This document shows, one piece after another, positions 19,020 through 30,693 of a DNA stretch of 64,000 nt (positions are counted from its first letter, which is position 1; each line of letters begins with the position of its first letter). This DNA comes from Helichrysum umbraculigerum (lineage: Eukaryota; Streptophyta; Magnoliopsida; Asterales; Asteraceae), in NCBI GenBank assembly GCA_949592205.1, contig CATIUR010000003.1:77342501-77406500 (forward strand), written 5' to 3'. The notes under the pieces are model-generated. The model was given only the letters and a program-made list of their open reading frames with translations, did not search any database and was not told the DNA's origin. A program made the translations under genes and the position numbers.

Positions 19020-20552
19020 CTCACAAATATTGAGATTTAATTGAGTATTATAGAGTTATATTATACATTCGTTGTTAATGAGTTAATATTAACCTTGAGA
19101 TTTTTATATTACAGAGAATTGGTTAATAACATTGATGATTTGTTGGTGTTGATAAGAGTGTGATTTAAATGGTTGATTTGAGTCTTGAACGAGGAAAATA
19201 ACCAAGTGTCCAAATGGGTCAAAGTGCCATTTTGAGTTGAGTTAGAGGTGAGGTTACCTCATTGATAAACTTTCAATCATTATGAATAAATGAGCTTGTT
19301 GGAAAACGGTTGTAGACCCTAACATTTGATTCGGGTCAAAAAGTGTCCATATGGGTCGTAGATGGGCACTTGAGTTAGATCAAGTTGAAATGTTTATTGG
19401 TTGATATGACACTTGTTCCACACTTGAATTGAGTTGTTTGTGAGGTGGGAAAAATGCTCAAGCTTAATTGCATATGGTTTGCAAACTAGGACGTCGCCCA
19501 AAATGGTCAAAAAATGGCCGTTTTTAGTCATACGTCCAAATCCGCAATTTTTGAGAAATTTGAAAAAGTGTAATTAGGGAAACCTTTAGTTTGGTATTGT
19601 GGAGGTGTCCACCAACTTTTGTGAACTAACTCACAACGAGTAAAAAGTTATGAGTATTTGAAATTCATATTTTTATTGAGTTTAGCTTAAGTTGGATCTG
19701 CTGTACTGAGGGAGTACCCGGCGGGTACCACTCTTACCCGGCGGGTAGAGTGCTTACCTGTTCGGGTATCCGTCGGGAAGAGGGTGTGTGATCGGGTAGC
19801 CTTAGTGAAAAATGTGATAGCAGTGGAGGGTGTGTTGAACATGCTCGTACCCCGTGGGTACCCAGCCTTACCCGGCGGGTACCCTGCTTTTGTTGTGTTA
19901 CCCGGCTGGTAGTATGACTACCCGGCGGGTACTGACCAAACTTAGTGTTTTTAGTTTTTATCGCATATTTGAATTATTTGTGGTTTGTAACGATATAAGT
20001 TACTAAGAGATGAATGGTGGGACATGTTATTATGAGTTCCACTTTATTATTGTGTAGTTAAGTTGAAGAGATTATTCATTGTGGACGGATCATTCACGTA
20101 TGATCAATGCTTATCGTAGTTAATCACTTGGGTGTAATTAACAGGTGTGCAGTTGTTGGTTCATTTGTGTGTGAACAATAATGGTTGTAGATAATCTTTT
20201 GAGTAAGATTAATATTGATATATTAGAAACTATCATTTGCGTATGATCAAGGTTTATTATACGATTAAGAAATTGAAAACGAGATATTATATTATGGATA
20301 AGATTGAAGTATAGATTACCATTACTTACTAAGCGTTATCGCTTACTCTGTTATTGCTGTGTATTGTGTTATAGGTACAACTAGATAATGATATCATTCC
20401 GAGACTGAGATCCGAGGACGACTTCTGGTGGGACTTGCTATGTAACTAGTAAGTCAATCCCTTAAATAATCATTCTCTATATGATGATGGTCCCATTTTG
20501 TACGAATACGTATTAATTGAGTATTGTAAAAAAAAAAAATCAGGACGTTTCA
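19020..20552 (+). repeat. LTR-like noncoding region of unknown family
   Basis: About 1.5 kb with no ORF. It has features of an old gypsy LTR on the plus strand: TACTAAGCGTTATCGCTTAC followed by an acceptor-like GTTATAGGTACAAC near 20373, and a possible LTR end TCAGGACGTTTCA after an A-run near 20540. It also carries the TACCCGGCGGGTA cluster. Neither terminus nor a target duplication could be fixed, so this is tentative. Confidence 0.3.
19715..19935 (+). repeat. Cluster of TACCCGGCGGGTA palindromes
   Basis: Five or six exact or near copies of the odd palindrome TACCCGGCGGGTA in 220 bp (near 19716, 19736, 19851, 19870, 19900, 19919). They are spaced irregularly, like the palindromic clusters in the Tekay LTRs. 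Confidence 0.75.
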
Positions 20553-21207
20553 GAAGTGTGATATTCATCATGAAACATCTTAACTTTGCCAAAACAAATG
20601 TTATAAATACATTGTGAAAATTAATAAATGTTGATCAGAGTAATGAATGTAAAGCTTCATTGATAAATTGGTTCTATAGACTATAACATCTATTGATAAA
20701 TATTGTATCAAAAATCATTACCCCTTAATATCAATTAGGAACCTACTATGAATTGTAACTCTTTTGTCTTTTGTGACATATTTTTTTGTATATATATTTT
20801 GATGTTAATATATTATAAAAAGATAGTTGTAGTTTGATGGTAAAGACTTTAAATTTGTCATACGCAACATGAGTTCAAGCCTTAAGGTAACATTTTTCTT
20901 TTTGAAAATCTATCTAAACTTTTTGTAGTTGTATAAAAGTTAGATAAGAGTCGATAACTTTATATCGTATCTAAATATAACTCATACGTACTATTATTAT
21001 TTTTTCATATTATTAGCTACAATAATATATTTCATGGTTATTTTCTCTTTATATAGATATTATTGAATTCTTATAAAGTGTATACGATTTTATTTTTTGG
21101 AAGGTAACAACTACAATAACAATTTTTCATGCTTATTATAACTCTTATATAGTGTATACATTTTAAGTTTACGAAATAAATAATATCTCTCTCTCACACA
21201 CACACAC

Positions 21208-21295
<88 letters not shown>

Positions 21296-22042
21296 TGAGG
21301 AAGGTAAAAGTTATTCAATAAGTACGTTGTACCACCACTTATGTTACTTTTTGTGTTTTATATTCAAGAAAATTTCGATTAACTCCGATAGTAATATATA
21401 AATTAAAAAAAAAAAAGACAAGTGTAAATAAATTTTCAAAACAGTACAAAGCTACTATTATATTCATTGTTATTACTTTTGCTACTATAAGTTTAAATTG
21501 GGTAACTACTATTGATGTTTCATTGTTATTGTTATTATCTTTCAAATTATTATATCATTTGTATTGTAAAGCCTTTTTAGTAATTTACAATTACAAAAGA
21601 GTATGAGTTCATAACATTTCTATTAAAGTTAAAAGAACCAAAGCCAAATTTAAGGTTTCATTTTTATGTGAAAAAATATATTTTTTTAAAACCCGTCGCA
21701 ACGCGAGGGCAATAAAATTCTTGTTAATATCAATTGTGATGAATGTTAGTTAAAATTAGTTATGATGAATATTAAAATTAAAAATATTTGTCAAAATGTT
21801 ATGTTTTAGTATTCATCGTGAACAATGTTAGTTAACAGTTAACAATTTATTAAATGAATATTCATCAACTAATATTATAGGAAGGACCAAAATACCCTTT
21901 ATAAGAAAATACAGGAAGGACACTTAATTATCATCTTGTATACTTGGTATTTGTTAGACCCATCTGCTTGTTGGAATATAGCTTGAACTGATGGTTAATT
22001 ATATAAGAACGCATAACTCCACATCAACATTAACTTCTCTCT
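20553..22042. other. AT-rich noncoding region
   Basis: No convincing gene. It contains a weak tRNA-like A-box/B-box pair near 20826-20880 (TAGTTTGATGG and GAGTTCAAGCC), a compound microsatellite, and a CCCGTCGCAACGCGAGGG hairpin near 21692 of a kind often seen at plant transposon ends. None of these could be delimited as an element. Confidence 0.4.
21187..21291. repeat. Compound microsatellite (CT)n(CA)n(TA)n
   Basis: A short CT run, about 25 CA repeats with one interruption, then about 25 TA repeats. It is likely length-polymorphic. Confidence 0.97.
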
Positions 22043-22734
22043 TTATATGTCTTCGGTCTTTGACTTGGACAAATGCTTCATGTAATCTTCATCAGCTTCA
22101 AGTTCTTTGTTAGTTGATCTTGGAATAAGTGTTTCATCATCTAGTGATGAGAACACATTTTATGTTAAGTTTCGCTGCTAACATATGCAAATATTAACTA
22201 GTAAAGGTCAGTGCCAACGTATGCAACGACTTATAAACTAAAGTTTATTTGTCATATATAAATCACATGATAAGGGTCAGAGACCCAAAAATCTACCCTT
22301 ATTTATTTATGACAAGAAAATAAAACAACTCTTAAGTTTTTGTTTTTACCTACTTAGAGTTATTCATTTAATTTAGTGACACTATTCTTTATGGGTTCTT
22401 TGTATGTTACTTCATATGCACTTACATATATCAATTATCACTTTGAGAAACTTAGTTTCTATTTTATACAAACAAAAACGTTTATACAATGATAGATATT
22501 ACAATCAACCAACAAACTATTGCTTGAATTTATAGAATTTTACTTCTTTATTAGATACAAGTCTTTTCCTCAGCTCCTCTCTAACCAAGCTTAAGAAGTC
22601 TTCATCAGCTTTGTAACCTTCAACAATCCATCATAGCAACTAAATGTTCAATCTTTGAAATTGGGATCTGAGAAACACGTTGACAGATCCTATGTTCTAA
22701 TGAATCAATGAAGAACATCCCGAACTCATGCTCT
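22043..22734 (-). pseudogene. Unrecognised host-gene remnant, last exons
   Basis: Minus-strand coding-like segments with splice signals. The terminal exon (22043-22140) follows a CACTAG acceptor, reads DETLIPRSTNKELEADEDYM and ends KHLSKSKTEDI-stop. The previous exon ends at 22734 after a GATCAG acceptor; it reads REHEFGMFFIDSLEHRICQR, then after a frameshift near 22625 EGYKADEDFLSLVREELRKR. The exon before that is at 26316-26475, separated by a solo LTR. I do not recognise the family. The frameshift and the LTR insertion suggest a dead copy, but a live gene with a large intronic LTR and a sequence error is not excluded. Confidence 0.45.
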
Positions 22735-23648
22735 CTGATCATTAATAACTAGCACATGTAACAACATGTAAGTACTGAATATTATAAACCAGTTGGTAAA
22801 TGTCACACCCCCTATTTCGGGTTGCGGAAGCGAATCGGGTCGGGGCGTGACTAATCAATAACAAAGCACAAGATATATAGTAAACGACTCTAAATGAGAC
22901 GTTTTTGAAAAATACATTACATTACAAAATAAATTCGAAGTTTTATGTCATAAAGACACATTATTCGTGAGTTCGCAAAATGAAACTGAAGATTTGAAAT
23001 ACATAATTATAGTACAAAAGATATTACGGGTAAATCTTCATAATTGTGTATGCATGCGACTCATACTAGCTTAGCAAACAAGTAGATCCTGCTGGGCCAT
23101 CCTACTATGGCTGCGTACCTGAGAATGCGTTACTAAAAGCGTCAACCAAAAGGTTGGTGAATCTCACAGGTTTGTAGTAAGTAAATCAATTGAACAAAAT
23201 TTTAGTAATAACAATTCACAAAAACAGTAATTCAATAAATGGATTTGCACAATTTGAATACCGCAGTAAAGGTGATTGTACGTATGTAGTCGATCGGTAG
23301 TCAATCATTGCATCAGTGCAATCGGGTAGTAACCCATAGTAGTAAGCAAGTAGTAAGACAGTAAGGTAGCAAGTAATCATTGCACGTATGCAATAGGGTT
23401 CGATATACTTTGCTGTGAGCATCATAGTCGAAGCTTAACAAGTCGGTAATTTACCCCCGTGAGTGCTAATCCAACAACACTCATACGTAACGAGTAGAAA
23501 ACGCCCGTTTATACAAGTACGGTTCGTGGTGACGCTACCACCCCAGGCGGGGATTGTCAGTCCCATATGGATCCATATACTAAAACTCGCGCTTATCCCA
23601 TAACTAACAACTATGATTCAGAGGCCTTCATTGGATTAATCGTAACTC

Positions 23649-24236
23649 AAGCAATACAGTATATCAGTAAGTCTGTAAATCAGTAAGTCGGTAAGGTCTG
23701 TAAAAGTAGCAAGTCTATAAGTCGGTAAGTCGGCAAATCGGTAGCAAGTCTATAAAGTCTGTAATGCAAAAGTCTGTAAGACTGTAAGTCGGTAAGTCTG
23801 TAATGTAGTAAATCCGTAAAGTATAAAGTCTGTAAGTCTATATAGTTTGTAAAATGGTAAATTCGTAAGTCGGTTGTACAGTAAGTATATAAGTTGATAA
23901 AACAGAAAGAATACAAATTGTTAAAACAGTAAGTTTGTAGAGTAGCAATTCAGTAAAGTCTGTAAAGTGGTATTCCAGTAAAACTGTAAGTTTATAATTC
24001 GGTCAAGTAGTAAGTATAAATCGATAATTTTCTAAAGTAGTAATGTAGTAAGTATATCAAATAGTAAACCGGTAAAGTAGTACATTTGTAAAGTAGGAAG
24101 TACATACGGTAATAAGCTTGTATTGTATTAAGTCTGTAAGTAGTATAGTAGCAATCGGTAAGTTTGTAAAGTACTAAGTAAGTAAGGTATTAAGTCTGTA
24201 AAGTAATATGTCGGTAAAGTACAAAGTTTATCAAGC
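23649..24236 (-). repeat. Degenerate minisatellite of GTAAGTCTGTAA/GTCGGTAA units
   Basis: About 590 bp of short, drifting units built from GTAAGT, CTGTAA and CGGTAA, inside the putative LTR intron. It expands that interval to about 1.2 kb against about 0.5 kb in other families. Confidence 0.85.
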
Positions 24237-24743
24237 AATTTAGTACAAACAGTAATTTCATGTGTTCAAGCAAAAACAAGTAATGCATCTCCCCCAAAGT
24301 AAAGATAGTAAAAAGGGGCCGTGAGACTCACCTGAAGAGCAAGCAAATCCTAAGGTGCGCACGTGTACCAAGATAATCTCCTAGTGTCCTAAACACGCGA
24401 GAATGTGTAATTGTAAATGTACGTTAAATCATTCGTATAATTGATCGTTTGGTTAATTAGGTCCAAAGTATTTGTCTCGTATTATGTTTGAAGTTTTTAT
24501 AAAATGTACGGCCCGTTGGTGATGGATTGGAATTATATTCTAAAAATAAGATTAAATTTGTTTTGTTAATATAAGTTGACATTTAAAAAAATGTTATCCA
24601 TAACTTTAGTTCATTTATATTTAACCGTTTGAACATTTATATTAAAACTCGCTTGACTTGGATCGAATATAATTTACAAGTGAAATCATACGGCCCATTG
24701 GGGTTAGCCCAATTTGTGATAATAACTTAGTTAAAAATTAAAA

Positions 24744-25104
24744 AGGAAACCTGTGACCTCTCACAGTCAAACAAACACCCCAGCCACCAGACTAAACACC
24801 TAGTTTGCTTTTATGTTACAAAAATACAAAGTATGTATATATATGTCTTTATAACTAGTTTGCAAAAGTAGAATTTAAATCAAAATAGGGTCACGGGTTT
24901 CGAACCGTGACCTCACAATTCAAACAACACGCACATGCCTGTGAGCTAGTGAGTTGTTTTTGTTTATGTGTTGCTTTGTACATATATATATCTATTAAAT
25001 AGGTTTTTGCAAAAATGGAAAATAACTCAAATGGGTCACAGGCGGGGCTCGACCCTGTGACCGTTGGTTTCAATAAGCACGCTCAACCAGTGGGCTAGAG
25101 CTTA
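24744..25104 (-). repeat. Tandem tRNA-like (SINE-head-like) units inside solo LTR S
   Basis: On the minus strand, unit 1 (25104-25033) has an A-box-like TAGCCCACTGGTTGAGC and a B-box-like GGTCGAGCCCC. Unit 2 (24955-24888) has TAGCTCACAGG and a perfect B-box GGTTCGAAACC. Unit 3 (24802-24744) is degenerate. Units are about 145 bp apart and separated by AT-rich spacers sharing TTTTGCAAA and a TA run. Each B-box lies in an extended perfect stem (GGTCACGG with CCGTGACC; GGTCACAGG with CCTGTGACC). They may be an amplified SINE head captured by the LTR. Confidence 0.6.
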
Positions 25105-26315
25105 CTTTTGGTTTATTTTTGCTAAGTGTATACATATATCTCTGTTTTAACTGTGTAAATATTTTTGATTCTTTTGTTTCTCTATTACGTAACCCATTCA
25201 CAACTAGGTTCTAGCTCTTCATTCTTGAGCATAGCAGTGTATACATATAACACATACAGATGGTGATTAATGCATTATAAACTCAAAGTAAGTCAAAGGA
25301 ATAGGTAGGGTGGTGCTCACGGTGAAGGTGGGAACCGAGAATGAGGGTGGTGGTGCCGAGAAGGTGGTGCTCAAATGTGATGATGATGTTGTTGCTGCGG
25401 TTGTTACCTACTGTTGTGCCGATGGTGGTGATGTTCAGTAATGGTGGTGGTGCTCGGAGGTGGTGGGTGTTCGGTGGTGAGGTGGTGCTCGGTGGTAGTA
25501 GTGAGCCGAGAGGGAGATGAGGCGAGTGGGATGATGATGAAGATTATAAGATGTTGTTTTTCGTTCCTTCTCTTGCTCCGATTGATGATGATCGATTCGA
25601 AGATGATGGTGGTGCGACCGGTGGTGGTACCCGAGAGGAAGAGATAGATGATAATGTAAACGATGACGAGAGATGTTGTTGTTGTTAGTCTGCTATTGTT
25701 ATTGTCAATTGTTGTTGTTGGTTTGATTGAAGGGAAAAAAAAAGAGATCGAGAGTGATAGATAGATAAATGATGGAGATGAAGTTCAAAAATGGGAAGGA
25801 GGAGTGTTGAGGACGGCTTATAGTCAAAAGAAGAAAGCAGATCCACTTTTTATGGAAATAATTGAGTTGGTTGTCTCCAAATTCGCAGTATAAAATATCC
25901 GTGTTTTCGTACCCGATCGTATATATAAAATAATATTATTAAATAACAATTTCTAAAATTATAATCAACGTAGTATTTTATAAAAATACTTTTAACTAGA
26001 TAATATAAATATATCTTTGTTTTAATTCATTTTGACGGATAGTTTTTTGTATCCAAAGTGTATTTAAATTTCTACCGAAGTAATTAATTATTATTCTCGA
26101 CAATAATTCTTTGTTTGGAAATGTTTTGCACTGACGTTTGTATTTGGGATTGTACATTCTTTCAGATTCGTATATACGATTATTAATCATTGCATGTTAT
26201 TTATACATATAATTATAGATATCGTACTCGATTACTTCGGTATTATCTATAAATAATATGTGATTTGAAAGTTTAAATTTGGCATGAAAAATACCATTTT
26301 TGACCGGGTGTCACA

Positions 26316-26475
26316 GTAAAATTGGTGCTTCGATTAATTTGCAAATACCTCAAAAAGTTTCCAGTGATCACTTTCCAAGGATGTTGCACCAAAAGTTTCT
26401 TTCTGACTCTCTGTTTATCTAAGTGTGAATTGTATTCCTTTATCCAGCATTTTATGCTCAAGTCGATGCCGGACC
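26316..26475 (-). pseudogene. Unrecognised host-gene remnant, upstream exon
   Basis: A minus-strand exon after a strong acceptor (TTTAATTTTCTTTTAG/GG at 26476). It reads GSGIDLSIKCWIKEYNSHLD, then KQRVRKKLLVQHPWKVITGN and FLRYLQINRSTNFT up to the solo LTR. If the LTR and one GTAAA copy are removed, the frame runs a few codons into 22775-22795, where a GTTTAT donor could splice to the exon ending at 22734. The lysine/arginine-rich sequence has no motif I can name. The coding character is judged from open frame and splice sites only. Confidence 0.42.
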
Positions 26476-27108
26476 CTAAAAGAAAATTAAATTAGTTGCG
26501 TGTGATAACACCTACCTTAGTCCTTGGTGTAGGTCACTATTTAATTATTGTCAGTTTGTAATATAATTTATTGTAAAGTAAAGACTTCTTACCAACTTAA
26601 CTATTGAAGTATTTTGTACATGCCTTAATCTTTGTCTCCGTTTCTACATGTTTTTATCTTGTTCTCCGAGATAACGGTGACTTAAGGGTAAGACTAGTAA
26701 GCTACCGCTTTAGGCCTCACATTTTTTAAAACCCCATATGTATGTGTATGTATACTAGTCAAATTTTCATGTTGTGCATTGCACGGCCCACTCTTAAAAA
26801 TAGTAGTGTTACTTTTTACAATGTTATATGTATATCATCAAAGTAGTGTTACTTTTTACAATGTTATATGTATATCATCAAAGTTGGTACTGACTAAAAA
26901 TGAAAATAAATTTTTATGTATTCTAAGTTATTTGTATAATTTTAACAACTCATATATATAGAAATATAGATATAGAAAGTGAAACTGCTTGCCAATATAT
27001 AAAGTGAGTTTTATTTACCTCTACTATTCTAATGCACAACACGCCCATAAATACGTTTGACCGTAATATTAACTATAATAAATAATAATGCATTGATTTA
27101 ACAGTTCT
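26476..27108. other. Noncoding, probable intron/flank of the host-gene remnant
   Basis: AT-rich, no ORF of note. It contains a direct duplication of about 39 bp around GTAGTGTTACTTTTTACAAT (26803 and 26843). Confidence 0.5.
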
Positions 27109-27125
27109 ATTATTTTCAATTTGAA

Positions 27126-27330
27126 ACCATCACAAGATAGCCTAGTGGTTGGCGTCCTGTTATCCTCACAAGAGGTCTCAGGTTCAAACCTCACTAGAAG
27201 CAAAAAAATCTTGTGGTGGCCACGGGAAGGTTCGGAAACGGTCACGGCAACGGTTAGGCTGCCTACATCACAAGCAAAAGCTTGGCCAACCTGGGGGAAC
27301 TTGTTAAAAACGGGAATACCCTTAAAAAAA
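27126..27330 (+). mobile_element. tRNA-derived SINE with 17-bp target duplication
   Basis: A 205-bp element with pol III A-box TAGCCTAGTGGTTGG (about 27138) and B-box GGTTCAAACCTC (about 27181), a GC-richer body, and a short A-run at the 3' end. It is flanked by the perfect 17-bp repeat ATTATTTTCAATTTGAA at 27109-27125 and 27331-27347, as LINE-driven insertion produces. The ORFs spanning it on both strands are by-products. The perfect duplication suggests recent insertion. Confidence 0.93.
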
Positions 27331-27347
27331 ATTATTTTCAATTTGAA

Positions 27348-28020
27348 TAAAATTTATATTTGGTTATGGCTTATCATTGTAAGATCTTTAAAACATTATT
27401 CAACATTGAACATGTTGATGGGGAAGTACTATTAGTCTATTACAGCTCATATGATGAAAAAACATTCTTACAAATTTAGTAGGAGTAAGTTAGAGTTGAG
27501 TTTTATTTTGATTTGTGACGTCATAACAATAACAAATAGAGATTTTGAAGTAAAGAAGGAAGTGAAATATTTAAAAGAAAATTAGTGCGTAATGACAAAG
27601 CATATATGAGAAACATATATGATATATGTTGAATGTTGATGAATGAAAAGTAATTAATTTTTCATAAATTGAAATTGGAATGCTAATTTTTTGGTCTACG
27701 AATACATAACAAATGTTTATATGTATCAAATTTTGAAGCATCCACCATAATTGGAAAATAAAATACGGAGTAGTTTAAAATATATTAAGAAGTTATAAAT
27801 AATTTCCACATGTACCTGACATTGTATAGATATATGAGATAAAAATAATAAGAAATAAGATATAATACTATTAATAATAACATAGAAATTTTAAAAATTA
27901 TTTTAAGATGTATAAATTTACAAAATGTGAATTTAGCTAAATTAAAATGAAGATAAAGATAATTTTATTTATTACCATTAGTTTTTTTATTAGCAAAGAG
28001 TTGAAAGGTTTAGTCAATAA
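27348..28020. other. AT-rich noncoding flank
   Basis: No gene seen. It ends abruptly at the E3 breakpoint (28021). AAGGTTTAGTCAATA occurs just left of the breakpoint (28006-28020) and again inside E3 at 28066, a possible microhomology. Confidence 0.5.
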
Positions 28021-28700
28021 TTTTTCGGGAGGGCGTTCTATTAAGACAATGAATCAACAACAAGAAGGTTTAGTCAATATCGTAGTTTCAAAGAGTAGCC
28101 ACAAAAATGGCCGGGTAGTGTTCTCAAAGTAGTCAGTCATGACTATATTGTTGTTTCGAAATGAACAATTGCTTGGTGAAGGTGTTTGGTGAAGATAGTT
28201 GATAGTTGATAAATTCGTAGTTGCGGGTAGTCCTTGCAGTAGTGATTGGAATGTTCAAGTCATAGTTTGAAATAGTTTGAAGTAGTTTATGGATTTAGTC
28301 GTTGTGAGTATCCCTCGCAATACTAATACAGTGATGATCGGAACAGACAAAGTCGCGAATCATGTTATGAGTAAATCGTTTGACAAACGTGTCGAATTGG
28401 TGACCAAACATGATCAAGTAGTAAGTCTCGTGTTTGATAGAATTGTTAACATACAAGTCAAAGAGTGATCAATCATGATCAAGTAAAGAGTTAAGTGGTT
28501 TGTTGAAATTCATGCAATTATTTGAAAAGTTACTACCATTATGTAGGTGTTGTGGTTGACCGAGTTTCACCCGCGGACCCTCGTAGACAGGTCCTAGTGG
28601 GTGGAGTGTCAGTAAGGTCTAGTTCGAGGTGGTCAGTCAGTCCTTCTAGTTGTGTACAACACACGCGATTAATAGGTCTACAGTAAGCGAGGAAGGGAGA

Positions 28701-28985
28701 TTATAAAGTAGAGGAAGTACATGTAGCGCGTTTAGGTGACGAATCCTCATGCGGTTCGTGTTTTCGAATGATTAAGATGAGAGTGGGGAGGAAAGAGGGT
28801 GAAGCAGGGGTCACTTGTTTGGGTGGAGAATCCTTAGGTGGATTCTCCTCAAGTAAGTCCTCTTTGATTATGTCGTTGCCCGATACGGTTGGGCGAGTGG
28901 GTACCGTGGAAGTCTCCACAGTAGTAAGTAAGATTTGAGTTTCGTTTTCTGTGTCAGGTGACGTAGTGGTGGGAGTGGTTGCCAT
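28701..28985 (-). CDS. E3 leader ORF (94 aa), truncated-unit copy
   Basis: A Thr/Pro/Ser-rich peptide starting MATTPTTTSP and ending in a basic segment (RKHEPHEDSSPKRAT). It begins about 310 nt after the PBS, exactly where E2 and E4 carry the coiled-coil accessory ORF, but I see no sequence similarity to that protein. The second copy at 37236-37520 differs by one residue (Asp to Asn). No domain is recognised; it may be low-complexity sequence that happens to be open. Confidence 0.4.
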   Translation of the reverse strand: MATTPTTTSPDTENETQILLTTVETSTVPTRPTVSGNDIIKEDLLEENPPKDSPPKQVTPASPSFLPTLILIIRKHEPHEDSSPKRATCTSSTL

Positions 28986-29292
28986 GAAGGGTGGCAGTTA
29001 GTTTAGTATACGAGAAGTTAAGGTTATATATGAAAATATAATAACCTAGCACATAAGCACGTATAAGGGTTGGTCCCGTTCTTATCCTCGGTTTTCGTTA
29101 CTACTGTACCCTCGTTCACTATAACCATTTCAGGTCTTGCATCGATTCTCCTTTAATTATACATAGTTGATCAGGCTATGTTAAATTAAATTCAAAGGAT
29201 GCAATTGTTGAACCAATCATATCAAACAAGGAATACTAACCTAACGGTCATAGTCTAGGTCACTAATGCAATCCTAGTTCGCTATAACCTTA

Positions 29293-29305
29293 GGCTCTGA
29301 TACCA
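29293..29305 (-). other. E3 primer binding site, LTR A side
   Basis: Minus-strand TGGTATCAGAGCC, 3 bases from the end of LTR A. It shows that LTR A also serves as the 5' LTR of the truncated left unit. Confidence 0.9.
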
Positions 29306-30505
29306 ATCTGTCGCACCCCCAAAACACGTGGCAGCGGAAACATGAGGTGTCACGGGGGCGCCGACCAAATCAAATATCACAACACAAAGATTAAAGCAAA
29401 CGACCTCTATATGAGACGTTTGAAAATGTTACATTACCATAATTCAAATGTTTACAAAATATCTGGAGTTCGCATAAACCGTTAAGAGATTTCTAATACA
29501 TTACTGATTATAAAAAATACAGCTAAATGCAATCTAATCTCTTGATGTTTGAAAACAATGCGACTCGAGCTAAGCTTTCCATAAGCTTCCTACTGCGGCG
29601 GGTTACCTGAGAAATACATACTAAAAGGTCAACATAAAGTTGGTGAGTTTATAGGTTTGATAATCAATCAGTTACTACTATGATCCACAAGATTCCAAAA
29701 GTAGTATCATTCACAATGATAAGTAAAAGTATCGTTAGTCAACGATAAGTAAAAGTGTTGCAAAATGCAGCATAAGTATTCCATTTGCATGAGTCTCATA
29801 GTCAAGCTTAACGTTGTTTGCCTCCGGTAAGTGTACTAATCCGATACACCTCTAAATCACAAGTAATACTGCGCCCGTGGGTTGGCTAGAGCGACTAGCC
29901 CGGACGAGGTTTGTCAAACCCTGATAGATCTATCCAATAATACTGACGCACAAATTTTAATGACTATGATGGGTAGAGGACTTTAGTGGATTATTCAGGT
30001 CTCATGCAATCCGTACGAAAAGTGTTTCAAGTTACTTGTGATCATATAAGCAGTTGTATAAAATAGTTGTATGTATTCTCACCCCAGTTGAAAAACAGTA
30101 AAAATGGGCTATGAAACTCACCTTAGATTAGCAAGTAGCAAGCAAATATCAAATAAGCAAGCAAAGTCCAAAGCGCAACCTTCTAACGTCCTAAACGTAT
30201 AAGGTTGTGTAAGTAGATGTCTTATAAGACCATCTATAGCGATTGTATAAGTGGGGGTCAATGTCCACTTAAGCCAATCGTGTAGGTGGAGGGTTAATGT
30301 CCACCTAGAGCTAGTTCATCAACTAGTATGTCCAAATAAATTGTTCAAGTTCGTTTCTTAAAAACGTGTACGACCCGTTGGTGAAAGTTTGTAATAATAA
30401 TTCATTTAGACATTATTATCAAGTTTGTTTTGCTGTATACTATTCATTAGTACATATCGTGTGTTGCAAATCAATTATTTTAGTTTGTATAAGTCTTAAA
30501 CCGTA

Positions 30506-30693
30506 GGTCAAAGTTGGTCAACTCGTTGGTCAAAGCTGGTCAAAGCTGGTCAAACCTGGTCAAACCTGGTCAAACTGGTTGGTCAAACTGGTCAAACCTG
30601 GTCAAACTGGTCAAACTGGTCAAACCTGGTCAAACATGGTCAAACTGGTCAAAACTGGTCAAACCTGGTCAAACTGGTCAAGGTTGGTCAAAC
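30506..30693 (+). repeat. GGTCAAAC(T/CT) minisatellite, LTR A
   Basis: About 188 bp of tandem CTGGTCAAA units of 9 to 10 bp. LTR B has a longer version of about 260 bp (39041-39300). Confidence 0.93.

Larger units (their letters stand above)
22801..26315 (-). repeat. Solo LTR S (3515 bp) with perfect GTAAA duplication
   Basis: Starts TGTCACACCCC (plus strand) and ends GGGTGTCACA, flanked by GTAAA on both sides (22796-22800, 26316-26320), with no internal region: a solo LTR left by LTR-LTR recombination. It is minus-oriented, judging from its landmarks. These are the terminal hairpin at 22801-22851, hairpin at 22882-22904, stem-loops at 23143-23156 and 24292-24318, donor/acceptor-like sites bounding 23119-24331, and TACGGCCCGTTGGTGA at 24507-24522. 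Family-specific insertions are a GTAAGTCTGTAA minisatellite, tandem tRNA-like units and GGTGGTG-rich DNA near 25300-25650; small ORFs there look fortuitous. Confidence 0.93.

Noticed and set aside
20826..20890. Weak tRNA-like A/B boxes suggesting another SINE
   Set aside because: Boxes are imperfect and no tail or target duplication could be found.
21692..21712. Hairpin CCCGTCGCAACGCGAGGG as a Helitron 3' end
   Set aside because: No CTRR terminus after the hairpin and no matching 5' end could be identified.
25441..25647. Val/Gly-rich ORF in solo LTR S
   Set aside because: GGTGGTG-rich low-complexity sequence within an LTR; no conserved domain.
27069..27435. 90- and 104-codon ORFs on opposite strands
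   Set aside because: They span the tRNA-derived SINE and its duplications; explained by the SINE.
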